This document shows, in pieces, positions 6,869-14,545 of a stretch of 30,042 nucleotides of DNA. The DNA lies in IMG/VR virus record IMGVR_UViG_3300037070_004296, positions 1-30,042 of that record. One strand, 5' to 3'. The DNA is from a virus. Numbering within the stretch: the stretch's first letter is position 1; each line of letters starts with the position of its first letter. The notes below the pieces were generated by a model, which made no database searches, was not told where the DNA came from, and was given only the letters and a program-made list of their open reading frames with translations. The position numbers and the translations under genes are program-made.

Positions 6869-7745
6869 TGTACCCTCTCTTTGACTTTCCAGTCTTTGTC
6901 GCCACCCTCATGTACTTATCAAACTCACATAGGCAGTTCTGGAGGTCCTGGTTGCAGAACTTTGGGAAGCCAGCGGGAAGCCTGCCGTCTACGTAGGCTC
7001 TGATCTTCTTCACCCCCTCTTGGAACTGGCCGGGAGTGATCTTACCGGGCTCCCCGTAGAAAAACCACGACATCCCACGTAGACTCCCAGGACCGTGGGA
7101 GCACCATGTCCACCAGTCATCAGCTAGAGCAAGAGGGTGGTTTGTCGTGTTCTTTAGATCCGCTACGACCTGCGCCGCGAGGAAGCTCCCGAGCCCCTCC
7201 AGCTGTGTCAGCGCGTCGAAAGCGTTCGAGAGCCTAGGATTACTGGCCCCTAGGGCTGGCCCACGGGTAGCCATCAAAACCTTACGGTAGCCCTGTCGAG
7301 CGCCCTCGAGCACGTTCCTGGTTAAGTACGCTACCTTTCCCATAGGTAGGCCGTGGGTCGTAATCACATAGGCATTTCCCCATGTCTTGTATCCGCCTTC
7401 CATGCGTCGGTTCATTACCTCTTCAATCCAATTGAGGTTGAGGGTGAATGGGAACCCGACTTCCTCAAGGGTGTCGGGCCAGTTAACGAACCGCGCTAGA
7501 ATCATGGCGAGTTCGTAGTTATCCTCCATCACGTACTGTCCCCATCTATTCCGCAACCACTTGGTGACGCGGTCATCCTCCCTCCGTACGTTGCAGAAGT
7601 AAGTGGAGCGAAATACTGGATCAGAAGTCCAAGGCTTGGGGAACCCCTGAGTCTTCAACTCGTAGATCTTATTGCGCTCTCTTATCCAGTAGAGCAGGAT
7701 CTCAGGAGGCGGCTGAGTCAGCAAGGAATTGTTCAACGACTCCAT
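6858..7745 (-). CDS. Thymine pyrophosphorylase/HMUDK-helical-type DNA modification enzyme
   Basis: This 295-residue protein matches, from memory, the family named alpha-glutamyl/putrescinyl thymine pyrophosphorylase or 5-hmdU DNA kinase helical domain. The N-terminal signature is IRERNKIYELKTQGFPKPWT, then FRSTYFCNVRREDDRVTKWL (residues 21-64). A helix-hairpin-helix DNA glycosylase-like segment, LEGLGSFLAAQVVADLK (about 182-198), follows. The conserved DDWWTW and GPGSLRGM segments come after that. In phages with hypermodified thymine, this fold acts on 5-(phospho)hydroxymethyl-uracil in DNA. No P-loop kinase is fused to it. It overlaps the glycosyltransferase end by 44 nt. AGGAG lies about 9 nt before ATG 7745. 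The enzyme class is well supported; the exact reaction is not. Confidence 0.75.
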   Translation of the reverse strand: MESLNNSLLTQPPPEILLYWIRERNKIYELKTQGFPKPWTSDPVFRSTYFCNVRREDDRVTKWLRNRWGQYVMEDNYELAMILARFVNWPDTLEEVGFPFTLNLNWIEEVMNRRMEGGYKTWGNAYVITTHGLPMGKVAYLTRNVLEGARQGYRKVLMATRGPALGASNPRLSNAFDALTQLEGLGSFLAAQVVADLKNTTNHPLALADDWWTWCSHGPGSLRGMSWFFYGEPGKITPGQFQEGVKKIRAYVDGRLPAGFPKFCNQDLQNCLCEFDKYMRVATKTGKSKRGYNGV

Positions 7746-8949
7746 CTGGCATTACTCCTGTTTCTAGTATCGGATAGATTCCAGCTGGTCCGCCTTTGGC
7801 GAGCTTCAGGTACTCCTGACATGACTTTCGGTAATCAAAATGGTCGCTAAGGATCTTGCGTCCAGCTTCGATCATGTGAGTTGTCATGCTCTCAGGGAGA
7901 TTCACAGCCCAGTCCAAGACTTCTGCCAATGCTTCAGGTCGTATATCTGCGTCAACCGGAATGTAATTCTTTCCAGGTACGAAAAGCGGAACTTGAGGGG
8001 AATTCTCAGCCATATTCTCCCGAGTGCATATCGGGAGCACTCCGCAATTATATGACTCAATGCAAGAACGATTGAAGTGATTCCCCAGAGCAGCAAACTT
8101 ACGGGAGTAAGACATGTCCACCATAGCCCGCGAAGTCTGATATTGAGCAAAGAGTTCGTCATGGGTCATCATTCCTTTGTATGTATTTCCACTTTCGAGG
8201 AAACTTGACCAAAGACCAACATACTTCGGCTTAACCTTATCCACTGAACGCATGTAGCGTCCTTCAATTCCGTCACCACCGAGCACGATAGAGGAGGACT
8301 GGAGGTGACGTGCAGCTTCCACGACTTTATGCATCTGTTTCCATGCCTTCCACACGTGGGCAGAGACAGATACAGGTTGTCTTCGTTCCCAGGTTGGGAG
8401 CGAATCCCACGGTAGGGGGATATGAGGCGCACCGATAAAGGCTCTCGGGATGGGGCACCATGCGAGGGCGACGTAGCCTGCGTGCTGAGTACACGTGATA
8501 GCTTTGATCTTATCTTTGAGAAGAGCGACATGAGGGTAGAACTCTCGGAAATGAGCATCGTGGGCCGCTATGATTTGAGTGGTAGGGACATCGTATACTC
8601 TCTTCCACCAACCTTCAGGGTCAGGTGGAGGTGCTGGGATTTCGTGAATGATAAGGTCACTTCGGCTAGCAAGTTCCCAATATCGTTGAAGTCCTTCACG
8701 ATTCGTATATCCAAATGTTCTAACCCCATACCATCCGTTGGTGGTGTGACAAAGACCACCTGTCTGTGAGGGATAAGCTCCCTTAGACTTAGTGTCTGAT
8801 TTCTTTCTGTATTCTGGAACTTTAGAATCTCTGAGGATGACGAATTCGCAGGTGTGTCCATCTTCCTTGAACCCCCTTATCAAGTTCTCAACGTGATTGA
8901 CGATGCCGCCGTAGTCGCAGATTTCAAAGCAGGTGATAAGTATTCGCAT
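7702..8949 (-). CDS. GT-B glycosyltransferase (GT4-like), candidate hydroxymethyluracil DNA glycosylating enzyme
   Basis: This 415-residue protein has two Rossmann-like halves. The N-terminal half starts MRILITCFEICDYGGIVNHVENLIRGF, the classic GT4 opening with a Gly-Gly loop. The C-terminal half has VVEAARHLQSSSIVLGGDG. It then has CIESYNCGVLPICTRE near residues 297-312, where the E-x7-E type site of retaining GT-B enzymes lies (Glu298). ATG 8949 has GGGAG 5 nt upstream; an upstream in-frame start lies inside the terminator and is unlikely. It overlaps the thymine-modification gene, so DNA-linked 5-hydroxymethyluracil is a plausible acceptor. A host surface polymer or virion protein is the alternative. 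Sugar donor is unknown. Confidence 0.75.
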   Translation of the reverse strand: MRILITCFEICDYGGIVNHVENLIRGFKEDGHTCEFVILRDSKVPEYRKKSDTKSKGAYPSQTGGLCHTTNGWYGVRTFGYTNREGLQRYWELASRSDLIIHEIPAPPPDPEGWWKRVYDVPTTQIIAAHDAHFREFYPHVALLKDKIKAITCTQHAGYVALAWCPIPRAFIGAPHIPLPWDSLPTWERRQPVSVSAHVWKAWKQMHKVVEAARHLQSSSIVLGGDGIEGRYMRSVDKVKPKYVGLWSSFLESGNTYKGMMTHDELFAQYQTSRAMVDMSYSRKFAALGNHFNRSCIESYNCGVLPICTRENMAENSPQVPLFVPGKNYIPVDADIRPEALAEVLDWAVNLPESMTTHMIEAGRKILSDHFDYRKSCQEYLKLAKGGPAGIYPILETGVMPDGVVEQFLADSAAS

Positions 8950-8958
8950 AGATTCTCC

Positions 8959-8998
8959 CAAATGAAATCTCCCCGCCAACTCGTCAGTCGGCGGGGAG
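8959..8998 (-). terminator. Strong intrinsic terminator after the Ala/Pro-rich gene
   Basis: On the minus strand CTCCCCGCC (8998-8990) pairs with GGCGGGGAG (8977-8969), a perfect 9-bp GC-rich stem with a 12-nt loop, followed by ATTTCATTT. It lies between the stop of the 9023-9445 gene and the glycosyltransferase start. This separates the high-level unit upstream from the modification cluster, which is then read only by read-through or its own promoter. Confidence 0.8.
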
Positions 8999-9022
8999 TG
9001 TTGTCGGCTTGAACCGGACTAG

Positions 9023-9445
9023 TTACGAAGCAGCCGGAGCCTCGGCCGGGGCCGGTGTAGGAGCCGGAGCGGCGACCACCGGGGGAGTGCTCAGCGTGAT
9101 GTAGCCGCGGAGCACCGCGGAACGAAGCCAGCCGGACGGAGTCTGGACCGTGCCCTTTCCGTTGGTGATGCCGACACAGCCGTCGCGGAACTCGCGCACC
9201 GTCTTGCCTTCGTAACCCTTGATGCGATTCAGCCACTCCAGGCGCTGGCCTTTGACGGTCACGACTTTGTCCACGACCTGAATCTTGGCGTCCAGGTGAT
9301 AGCCGTACGAGCCGCGCGGAGCCGTCTCCTTCGGGGGAGCATTCGGATCCACGACCTTGGGGACTTTCGGGGCCTTCGCAGCCTTCGGGGCCTTCTCCTT
9401 GGTCGGAGGAGTCAGGTCGGGAGCGGAAACAGTTGCGTCGTTCAT
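9023..9445 (-). CDS. Ala/Pro/Lys-rich protein with small DNA-binding-like core
   Basis: This 140-residue protein has a basic, low-complexity N-terminal tail (KEKAPKAAKAPKVPK) and a compact core at about residues 46-120. A Pro/Ala tail ends the protein. The core has YEGKTVREF and later PSGWLRSAVLRGYITL, a short helix-wing pattern shared with the 22680-23003 product (YNGKPVAEF ... YLRGLVRRGWVTL). Flexible basic tails suggest a nucleic-acid-binding role. AAGGA lies 7 nt before ATG 9445. The gene has its own candidate promoter (9522-9494) and a strong terminator, unlike its neighbours, and is richer in G+C than they are. This is the layout of a separately controlled, highly expressed, possibly acquired gene. 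Confidence 0.65.
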   Translation of the reverse strand: MNDATVSAPDLTPPTKEKAPKAAKAPKVPKVVDPNAPPKETAPRGSYGYHLDAKIQVVDKVVTVKGQRLEWLNRIKGYEGKTVREFRDGCVGITNGKGTVQTPSGWLRSAVLRGYITLSTPPVVAAPAPTPAPAEAPAAS

Positions 9446-9493
9446 TGGAGATTCCTTTGTTGTTACGGTGACCCATCGCCACCATTAGAAGCA

Positions 9494-9522
9494 ATCTTAG
9501 CACGATCGTTTTCCTATTGCAA
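9494..9522 (-). promoter_or_regulatory. Candidate promoter TTGCAA-N17-TAAGAT
   Basis: On the minus strand TTGCAA (9522-9517) and TAAGAT (9499-9494) are 17 nt apart. It lies upstream of the 9445 start with a leader of about 40 nt. It shares the TTGC -35 with the other candidate promoters in this phage. Confidence 0.55.
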
Positions 9523-9741
9523 TAGGGTAGGCGGCAGATGGACCACTTTATTTCGTCCGCTCCGAACCATTCCAACGTGTATGCTCGGCGGTACGTGAGC
9601 CATGAACTCGTTTGGCTCCAGCACCATCTCCATCCCCTGATCACTGTTCATGAATCTCTTTCCACTCTCCGTCTTCGCCTGGAAAGTGACGCTATCTTCC
9701 TCCTCATTGACTAAGACCAGGATATCAATCTGGGTATTCAT
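9514..9741 (-). CDS. Small acidic protein, 75 aa, unknown function
   Basis: The product starts MNTQIDILVLVNEEEDSVTFQAKTESGKRF, a likely beta-hairpin rich protein with an acidic N-terminal half. No domain is recognised. ATG 9741 overlaps the helicase end by 17 nt and no strong ribosome site is visible, so it is probably translated by coupling. Its 3' end contains the -35 element of the downstream promoter. It belongs to the replication part of the minus operon by position. Confidence 0.55.
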   Translation of the reverse strand: MNTQIDILVLVNEEEDSVTFQAKTESGKRFMNSDQGMEMVLEPNEFMAHVPPSIHVGMVRSGRNKVVHLPPTLLQ

Positions 9742-11158
9742 TTTCGCGGTGCCTGTGTAGTGAGGCTAAGAGACTCTGCTGGTCCCGATCCTTGGAGTTT
9801 AGAACTTTTAGTACCTTGACGTCTAGCGTATTGTCCGCAACGAGATGGTACACAAAGACTCTATCAGCTTTCTGACCTTGTCTATAGACGCGGGCAATAG
9901 CTTGATCGTAAAACTCAAGGTTCCAAGTAATACCAAACCAAATGATATGACGGCAGCTCCCTTGGAGGTTAAGTCCATGGCCCATACTCGCTGGATGTCC
10001 GAGGAGGACTGGTATATCTCCGGCATTGAATCTATCAATGATCGCTTCCAGACGCTTCGGTGATACTCCAGACCCGAGCACTGGTACATCACCAAGCCTG
10101 TCCGTAATCCGTAGTCGGTCATGATCGAACTCATAAAGAACCAGCGCCGGGGCTCCGTTAAGCTCGGCCAAGATACTTTCCAAGGCATCTAGCTTCTCCT
10201 CATGGATGGGTAGGTGGATGCGTTCACCTTCTATGGTCTGGTAGACCGCCCCATTTGCGATCTGCCGGCATTTGATTCCAGCGACAGCCGCGTTCGCTGC
10301 GACTAGATTTCCTTCCTCCAAGAGGGTAATGAAGTCATTTTCTACTTCGTCGTAGATTTTTCGGGCTTTTTCGGGTAAGGTTATAGAGATTGATTGGAGT
10401 ATCAACTCTGGCATCTTGAGGTAGTCTTCGGCGCTTAGCTGGAGCACGAGCGGGCTGACTTTTTCGGTCACTTTCTGGAAGCTCCCCGGAGACGGCTTCC
10501 AGTCGTACACGTTGTATCCGCTCCTTTGGAAGTACGTGTTGCGGAAGTGTGTAATGTATCTCCCAAGAGACCTGCCTAGATCCAAAATATAGATTTGCCC
10601 AAATAGATCTTCCAATCCGTTTGGCACTGGAGTGCCCGTCAAAATCCACCGCCTTGTGAAGTTCTGCAATAAAGGCTTCAAAAGCTTGAACCTCTTTGTC
10701 GTGGAATCCTTGAACTTTGAACTCTCGTCCACGCAGAGTACGTCGAATTTGGGATACTTCGTTAGAGGGTCGAACAGCCATAAGAGTCCCTCGGGGTTGA
10801 TAATGTAGATATCCACATCCTTTTGGATGTTGTATAGCTTCCCCGGTCCATGGAGAATCGTATATGTCAGCCCCTCAAAGTCAATCCACTTCTGGATCTC
10901 GTCCGGCCAGACCTTGTAGGCCGGTCTTAGAGGGGCCACTATCAACATCTTTTTGACGTATCCCTTCTCCTTTAAGATTTTGAATGCCGCTAGGCACACT
11001 GACGTCTTGCCCAGTCCCGGGTCTAGGAACAGGCCCCCCGATCCTTGCGATAGGAGCAGCTTGATCGCTCTCTGCTGATACGGATGAGGGTTCCAGTGCG
11101 GCTTTGAGGGTGGTGACAGCACCGATAAATGTGTCGTGCCAAGTTGCTGGGATTCCAC
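9725..11158 (-). CDS. SNF2-type superfamily 2 helicase/translocase
   Basis: The Walker A motif is DPGLGKTS (Lys51 with this start) and motif II is VDESS. Motif III is ILTGTPVPN and motif VI is DQAIARVYRQGQKADR. PYQQRAIKLLLSQGSGG opens the first RecA-like lobe. These are diagnostic of SNF2/Rad54-like ATP-driven DNA translocases, common beside VRR-NUC genes in phages, where they are thought to remodel or unwind DNA. The frame is open up to an ATG at 11314, but that stretch lies over the conserved VRR-NUC core in another frame and has no ribosome site. GTG 11158, with GGAG about 10 nt upstream, is preferred, giving 477 residues. The true start could be slightly different. Confidence 0.85.
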   Translation of the reverse strand: MESQQLGTTHLSVLSPPSKPHWNPHPYQQRAIKLLLSQGSGGLFLDPGLGKTSVCLAAFKILKEKGYVKKMLIVAPLRPAYKVWPDEIQKWIDFEGLTYTILHGPGKLYNIQKDVDIYIINPEGLLWLFDPLTKYPKFDVLCVDESSKFKDSTTKRFKLLKPLLQNFTRRWILTGTPVPNGLEDLFGQIYILDLGRSLGRYITHFRNTYFQRSGYNVYDWKPSPGSFQKVTEKVSPLVLQLSAEDYLKMPELILQSISITLPEKARKIYDEVENDFITLLEEGNLVAANAAVAGIKCRQIANGAVYQTIEGERIHLPIHEEKLDALESILAELNGAPALVLYEFDHDRLRITDRLGDVPVLGSGVSPKRLEAIIDRFNAGDIPVLLGHPASMGHGLNLQGSCRHIIWFGITWNLEFYDQAIARVYRQGQKADRVFVYHLVADNTLDVKVLKVLNSKDRDQQSLLASLHRHRENEYPD

Positions 11159-11369
11159 GTCTATGTAGCTCCGAAATACGGTATTCTTGGAGTTTAGTTG
11201 GGACTTCTCCTCGTCGCTTAAATTCGATAAAAATTGTATGACCAGACGGTGAGATGAAAAGTCGGTCTGGCCAGCCGTCTTCTGCGAACTTAACTTTCGG
11301 GGTGAGGAAGCCATGTTTCTGTGCCCATTTGACTACGTTGTTCTCTATGTCTTTTTCAAGTTCGGACAT
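10881..11369 (-). CDS. VRR-NUC family nuclease with overprinted C-terminus
   Basis: Residues 1-95 form a VRR-NUC (PD-(D/E)XK superfamily) domain: an N-terminal Glu in MSELEKDIENNVVKWAQ, Asp35 in GWPDRLF, then Glu49 and Lys51 in IEFKRRGE. Gln61 in the following helix completes the site. The family cuts DNA junctions or flaps and in phages often sits beside a SNF2 helicase. The remaining 67 residues are Pro/Gly/Ser-rich and are read in a different frame from the helicase gene, which they overlap by about 278 nt. That tail is probably disordered. Thus one stretch of DNA encodes both the nuclease tail and the helicase N-terminus. ATG 11369 is used. Confidence 0.8.
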   Translation of the reverse strand: MSELEKDIENNVVKWAQKHGFLTPKVKFAEDGWPDRLFISPSGHTIFIEFKRRGEVPTKLQEYRISELHRRGIPATWHDTFIGAVTTLKAALEPSSVSAESDQAAPIARIGGPVPRPGTGQDVSVPSGIQNLKGEGIRQKDVDSGPSKTGLQGLAGRDPEVD

Positions 11370-11449
11370 ACTCGTGTTACCTGTATGAAACTGAGGGTTT
11401 CTGTTCGTTCACCGCACTTGAAGCATTCCTCAATTCCAGGATTCCCCAT
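11345..11449 (-). CDS. Possible tiny CxxC protein, 34 aa
   Basis: Between the Cas4-like stop and the VRR-NUC start there is a short frame, MGNPGIEECFKCGERTETL..., ending CPNLKKT. It has a CFKCG knuckle and a further cysteine. The ATG at 11449 has only a weak purine-rich stretch upstream, and the frame overlaps the VRR-NUC start by 25 nt. Such zinc-knuckle peptides occur between phage replication genes, but this could equally be untranslated spacer. Confidence 0.25.
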   Translation of the reverse strand: MGNPGIEECFKCGERTETLSFIQVTRVCPNLKKT

Positions 11450-11480
11450 CTCTTTGTCTTTCACCTTCCGCCAGTCGCAC

Positions 11481-12185
11481 CTAAAAGCGACAGGGGCCAC
11501 CTTGAGATTTGCTAAAAGAGCAGTAGACACAGTGGTATCCGGGGTTTGGGATGAATGGATCAATGTAGCTGGTCTGTTCCCTATGAGACCGCTCAAGTTT
11601 GAAGACTCTATCTGTCCACTGCTTCCGCAGTTCAGGCACTTGATCTCTATCAATGAGCTTTTCCCTGTTCTTATTGAGATCAAGGTAAACATGGATCGCC
11701 CGCACCCGGAGCACTGAAGGGTGCTCGGCGAATATCGTGAGACCATAAAGGTCTTTTTGGTCGTCGTGGTCGGGGTAGATTTTTCCGCTTTTCCAGTCGT
11801 AGAGGAGAGCTTCTGGCTCGTTGACGATTTTAAGATCGAGGACTGAACGGAGCCATGCTTCTTCCGAGTCCCACGGGACTGGCTCCCAGTTCCTGTTGAG
11901 GGCGACTTTATGTTCCGGGAAGACATTCTGGCTCCTTAGGTATGTGAAGAATCCATGGTAAAAGTCAAGGTCTGTTGGCAGCGTTTGAATCTCGTTCTTT
12001 ATGAACATCTCCACTGTCTTGTGCATGTCAATCCCCCGCTCTGCAGCAGGAGACTTCGCAGTATCAATTTTCAGGAGATACTTGTAGCGATACTTAGCTG
12101 GACAACTCTCGAATGTCTTGAGTTTGGATAGACTCCAGGTCAGTGGAGTCGATGGGGATGGGGGTCCACTGTCCTGATTCGTCAT
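11481..12185 (-). CDS. Cas4/RecB-like exonuclease with Fe-S cluster cysteines
   Basis: This 234-residue PD-(D/E)XK nuclease opens with SLSKLKTFESCPAKYRYKYLLKI (first Cys, Cys28). His55 is in RGIDMH. Asp117 is in LDLKIV and the core DWKSGK has Asp130 and Lys132. The QKDLYGL helix supplies the QxxxY-like motif, and a C-terminal cysteine cluster (Cys219, Cys222, Cys232) follows. Four cysteines in this arrangement bind a 4Fe-4S cluster in Cas4 and AddB-type nucleases. Phage homologues are thought to act in recombination or DNA end processing. GGAG is 7 nt before ATG 12185. It overlaps the preceding gene by 92 nt in another frame. No CRISPR genes are nearby, so it is a stand-alone phage enzyme. 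Confidence 0.85.
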   Translation of the reverse strand: MTNQDSGPPSPSTPLTWSLSKLKTFESCPAKYRYKYLLKIDTAKSPAAERGIDMHKTVEMFIKNEIQTLPTDLDFYHGFFTYLRSQNVFPEHKVALNRNWEPVPWDSEEAWLRSVLDLKIVNEPEALLYDWKSGKIYPDHDDQKDLYGLTIFAEHPSVLRVRAIHVYLDLNKNREKLIDRDQVPELRKQWTDRVFKLERSHREQTSYIDPFIPNPGYHCVYCSFSKSQGGPCRF

Positions 12186-12324
12186 CTAGATACTCCAAAC
12201 GTGAGGGTCCTTGGATGGTCACCATATGATTCTCATCGAGCTTCTCCAAGACTTTGACAGCTGCGATAAAGAACTGGCCCTCTTGGATATCGGGTGTCCC
12301 AACCATTTTCAAGCGAAGTTTCAT
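12094..12324 (-). CDS. Small replication-operon protein, 76 aa
   Basis: The product MKLRLKMVGTPDIQEGQFFIAAVKVLEKLDENHMVTIQG... looks like a small beta-barrel-type protein with an acidic C-terminus. No family is recognised. It starts at ATG 12324, overlapping the previous stop (ATGA), and its last 92 nt are shared with the Cas4-like gene in another frame. The overlaps suggest a tightly packed operon in which translation is coupled. Confidence 0.6.
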   Translation of the reverse strand: MKLRLKMVGTPDIQEGQFFIAAVKVLEKLDENHMVTIQGPSRLEYLDDESGQWTPIPIDSTDLESIQTQDIRELSS

Positions 12325-12605
12325 GTCTTTCCCTCTTTGTCTAGCATACGACCCTCAAATCTTGCTACCTGTTCTTTGAGCATGCAGAGTATGTCCTTCC
12401 TGTCTGCTGTAGAAAGATAGCTGACACGATCTTTGAAATCGTGTGTTAGCCCGAATGGAAAAACCATAAGGACAAACCCGACTTTTCGTTTATCTCCTGG
12501 TTCTAGCCCCTCATTGAGATATTCATCAAAGACGTCCCCCATAGCTCTCATCTTCTGTAGAAGTTCGGGTTCTACTGCACGGTCTCCAATTTCGTGGTCT
12601 TTCAT
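12321..12605 (-). CDS. Conserved-looking phage protein after DNA polymerase, 94 aa
   Basis: ATG 12605 overlaps the polymerase stop (ATGA) and GGAG lies 8 nt upstream. An in-frame upstream start inside the polymerase gene is less likely. The protein is helical, with FVLMVFPFG in the middle and YLSTADRKDILCMLKEQVARFEGR near the end. I recall the (D/A)R.D....LKEQ.ARFEG pattern in hypothetical proteins of several tailed phages, with no assigned function. A role as a replication or recombination accessory is suggested by position between PolA and the Cas4-like nuclease. Confidence 0.65.
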   Translation of the reverse strand: MKDHEIGDRAVEPELLQKMRAMGDVFDEYLNEGLEPGDKRKVGFVLMVFPFGLTHDFKDRVSYLSTADRKDILCMLKEQVARFEGRMLDKEGKT

Positions 12606-14461
12606 TCCACTTTCTCCGTGTCGGCCCAATTCGCTCCCATGAATCCATCGCTGAGCATTGGTACGTCAAACCTGTCTTTGTTCATGCATTCTTTTAAGAG
12701 GCGCATTTCAGCGGGCCAGGAGTCACTTGGGGATGAGATGTTGATCTCGTCATGGACTGTAGCCAGAAACTTTGGCTCCCAAGAACGACTTTCGTGCCAA
12801 TCAATGAGCGACTCTTTAGTCTGGTCCGCGGCGGAGCCTTGGATGAGATAATTGAGTAGCTTATACGAGAAATCCATGAGCCGGCCACCAACTTCCTTAG
12901 AGGGCTCCCTAAAATAGACACGACCGCCCCACGTCCGAATTGGCTGTCCGGACTTACCACGATCTTGTACACCCCGCATAAGTTTGCGAACTCCCGGCAT
13001 CGCGTTGAGGTAAGCTTCTTTGATTGTAAACGCATCACCGTAACCACGTCCGAGTTGAATCGAGAGACCTGTAACTCCACTTCCATAGATAATAGAAAAG
13101 GAAGTGATTTTGACTTCTTTGCGGGCATATCTTACTCCGATCATTACTTCAATCATCTCAAGGGCCATCTGGTGCGGGTCTAGGGAGGGGTTGGCTCGGT
13201 AGGCTTCGCATAGAGTTCCGTCTTCGAAATGAGCCAGGATTCGTATTTCTTGCGAAGAAAAGTCTCGTTTAAGCCAAACGTGTCCATCGTCTGGGAGGCA
13301 GTAGCGTCGCATTTGAGGTAGTGGATGAAGTCCGCTAGGAACAGGAAGGGGATCGCCTGTTGCGGTGACGAATTCAGTGGGGACGTTCTGAAAATTTGGA
13401 GAATCTGACGATAGTCTCCCGGTCCTAGTTCCTTTCTTACCATTAGTCTTCTCCTCTCTTGCTTGGCGCACTTGATTCCAGTTGGGGTGGACACGACCAT
13501 CTGTGGCTGACATCTCCAGCCAAGGTCGCATGAACGTGGACAGACAGGTTCCGAGGGCTGAGTGATAGTCCATTAAGACCTTTACCTCGGGGATAACGAT
13601 CTTAAGGTTGTCCTTGGACATGCTCCTTTTCTTACTTTTCTCCGTCAGTGTCCATTCTGTGACGGCCCCTGATCTCTCAAGAGCATTTGCAAAGCTCTCA
13701 TCTCCCTGGAGTTCATCGGTCGAACACCCAAGTCGTTCAGCCAGTAATTGCTCAGATCTTGTATAGCACCAACTATAGACGCTCTCGTGGTGCTCAAGGG
13801 TATCTCGGTCGAGCCTGATTCCTCTTTGGGTCCCGGCGAGCATGTGGGGGAAGAGTCGTTTTTCTCGGTCATAGGCGGCCACCATCCCGTCCGCTTCTAT
13901 TTTGGCATACAGGTGATCAAATAGTTTGCGAGTTCTAACAACGTCACCAACTGCATACCTCCCAACGAGATCGCCAGGAGCTTTGGATATGAACGCTCCT
14001 GCATTCTTTCTTGTTGCTCCAGGAACGTTTGATACGATCCAGTCATAGAGCTCATTTTGCTCAGTAGGAGCCATGCCAAGATACCGCTCTGCGCTAGGCT
14101 TAAGACTGTAAGTAGGAGCGTAGGGATCAGCCAGGAAGAGGAGGTACATTGTGTCATTGAACAGCCTCCACGGCTTCTTGTACCAGTGGAATCTTGCGTT
14201 GCAGAGATAGGTGTCCCATACCGAGACATCAAAACTAGCATTGTGGAACAAGAGCTCTCGCTCCGTGTCCCTGATCTTGGTCATATACTCGTGGGCTTTT
14301 CCGTAATCGCAGTTGTTGTTTGTCGGGTGCCCCCAAGAGAGATAAAAAGGTTCCTCCCCAGGAATCCAAATAGCGACTCCACAAGGCTTCGGAGGGTTAA
14401 TGATGGGATTACCTACGATGGCATCGGTTTCGAAGTCCACCGTAATAGGATTAGGTGCCAT
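12602..14461 (-). CDS. Family A DNA polymerase with 3'-5' proofreading domain
   Basis: This 619-residue replicative PolA has the exonuclease motifs DFET (Asp9, Glu11), HNASFD (Asp78) and YAVGD (Asp173), all intact, so it should proofread. The polymerase part has TGRLSSDSPNFQN and motif A DFSSQEIRI (Asp400), where the common DYSxIELR is altered. It also has motif B RKEVKITSFSIIYG (Lys451, Tyr459) and motif C VHDE (His570, Asp571, Glu572). There is no 5'-3' exonuclease domain, as in T7-like phages. ATG 14461 has GGGAG 4 nt upstream and puts the exonuclease motif at the N-terminus; a GTG 54 nt upstream is open but falls in a structured leader. It replicates the phage genome with the primase-helicase. 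Confidence 0.93.
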   Translation of the reverse strand: MAPNPITVDFETDAIVGNPIINPPKPCGVAIWIPGEEPFYLSWGHPTNNNCDYGKAHEYMTKIRDTERELLFHNASFDVSVWDTYLCNARFHWYKKPWRLFNDTMYLLFLADPYAPTYSLKPSAERYLGMAPTEQNELYDWIVSNVPGATRKNAGAFISKAPGDLVGRYAVGDVVRTRKLFDHLYAKIEADGMVAAYDREKRLFPHMLAGTQRGIRLDRDTLEHHESVYSWCYTRSEQLLAERLGCSTDELQGDESFANALERSGAVTEWTLTEKSKKRSMSKDNLKIVIPEVKVLMDYHSALGTCLSTFMRPWLEMSATDGRVHPNWNQVRQAREEKTNGKKGTRTGRLSSDSPNFQNVPTEFVTATGDPLPVPSGLHPLPQMRRYCLPDDGHVWLKRDFSSQEIRILAHFEDGTLCEAYRANPSLDPHQMALEMIEVMIGVRYARKEVKITSFSIIYGSGVTGLSIQLGRGYGDAFTIKEAYLNAMPGVRKLMRGVQDRGKSGQPIRTWGGRVYFREPSKEVGGRLMDFSYKLLNYLIQGSAADQTKESLIDWHESRSWEPKFLATVHDEINISSPSDSWPAEMRLLKECMNKDRFDVPMLSDGFMGANWADTEKVE

Positions 14462-14479
14462 AGAACTCCCGTAAAGAAA

Positions 14480-14539
14480 AGAGGGTGCTAGAGGCGGTGT
14501 TCTGGATTCCGGCACCGGCTGATACTAGGCTCGCCCTCT
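14480..14539 (-). other. Structured leader or weak terminator before the polymerase gene
   Basis: On the minus strand AGAGGG (14539-14534) pairs with CCCTCT (14485-14480), followed by TTTCTTT. The enclosed 48 nt contain CGGTG/CACCG. This may reduce read-through from the ssDNA-binding gene into the polymerase, or shape the polymerase leader just ahead of its ribosome site. Confidence 0.35.
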
Positions 14540-14545
14540 AAGGCG

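Noticed and set aside
11159-11314. Longer helicase start at ATG 11314
   Set aside because: No ribosome site, and the extension lies over the conserved VRR-NUC core in another frame.
11345-11926. Minus-strand frame of 193 codons
   Set aside because: Most of it is a shadow of the Cas4-like gene; only its last 34 codons fall largely in a gap and are listed as a doubtful tiny gene.
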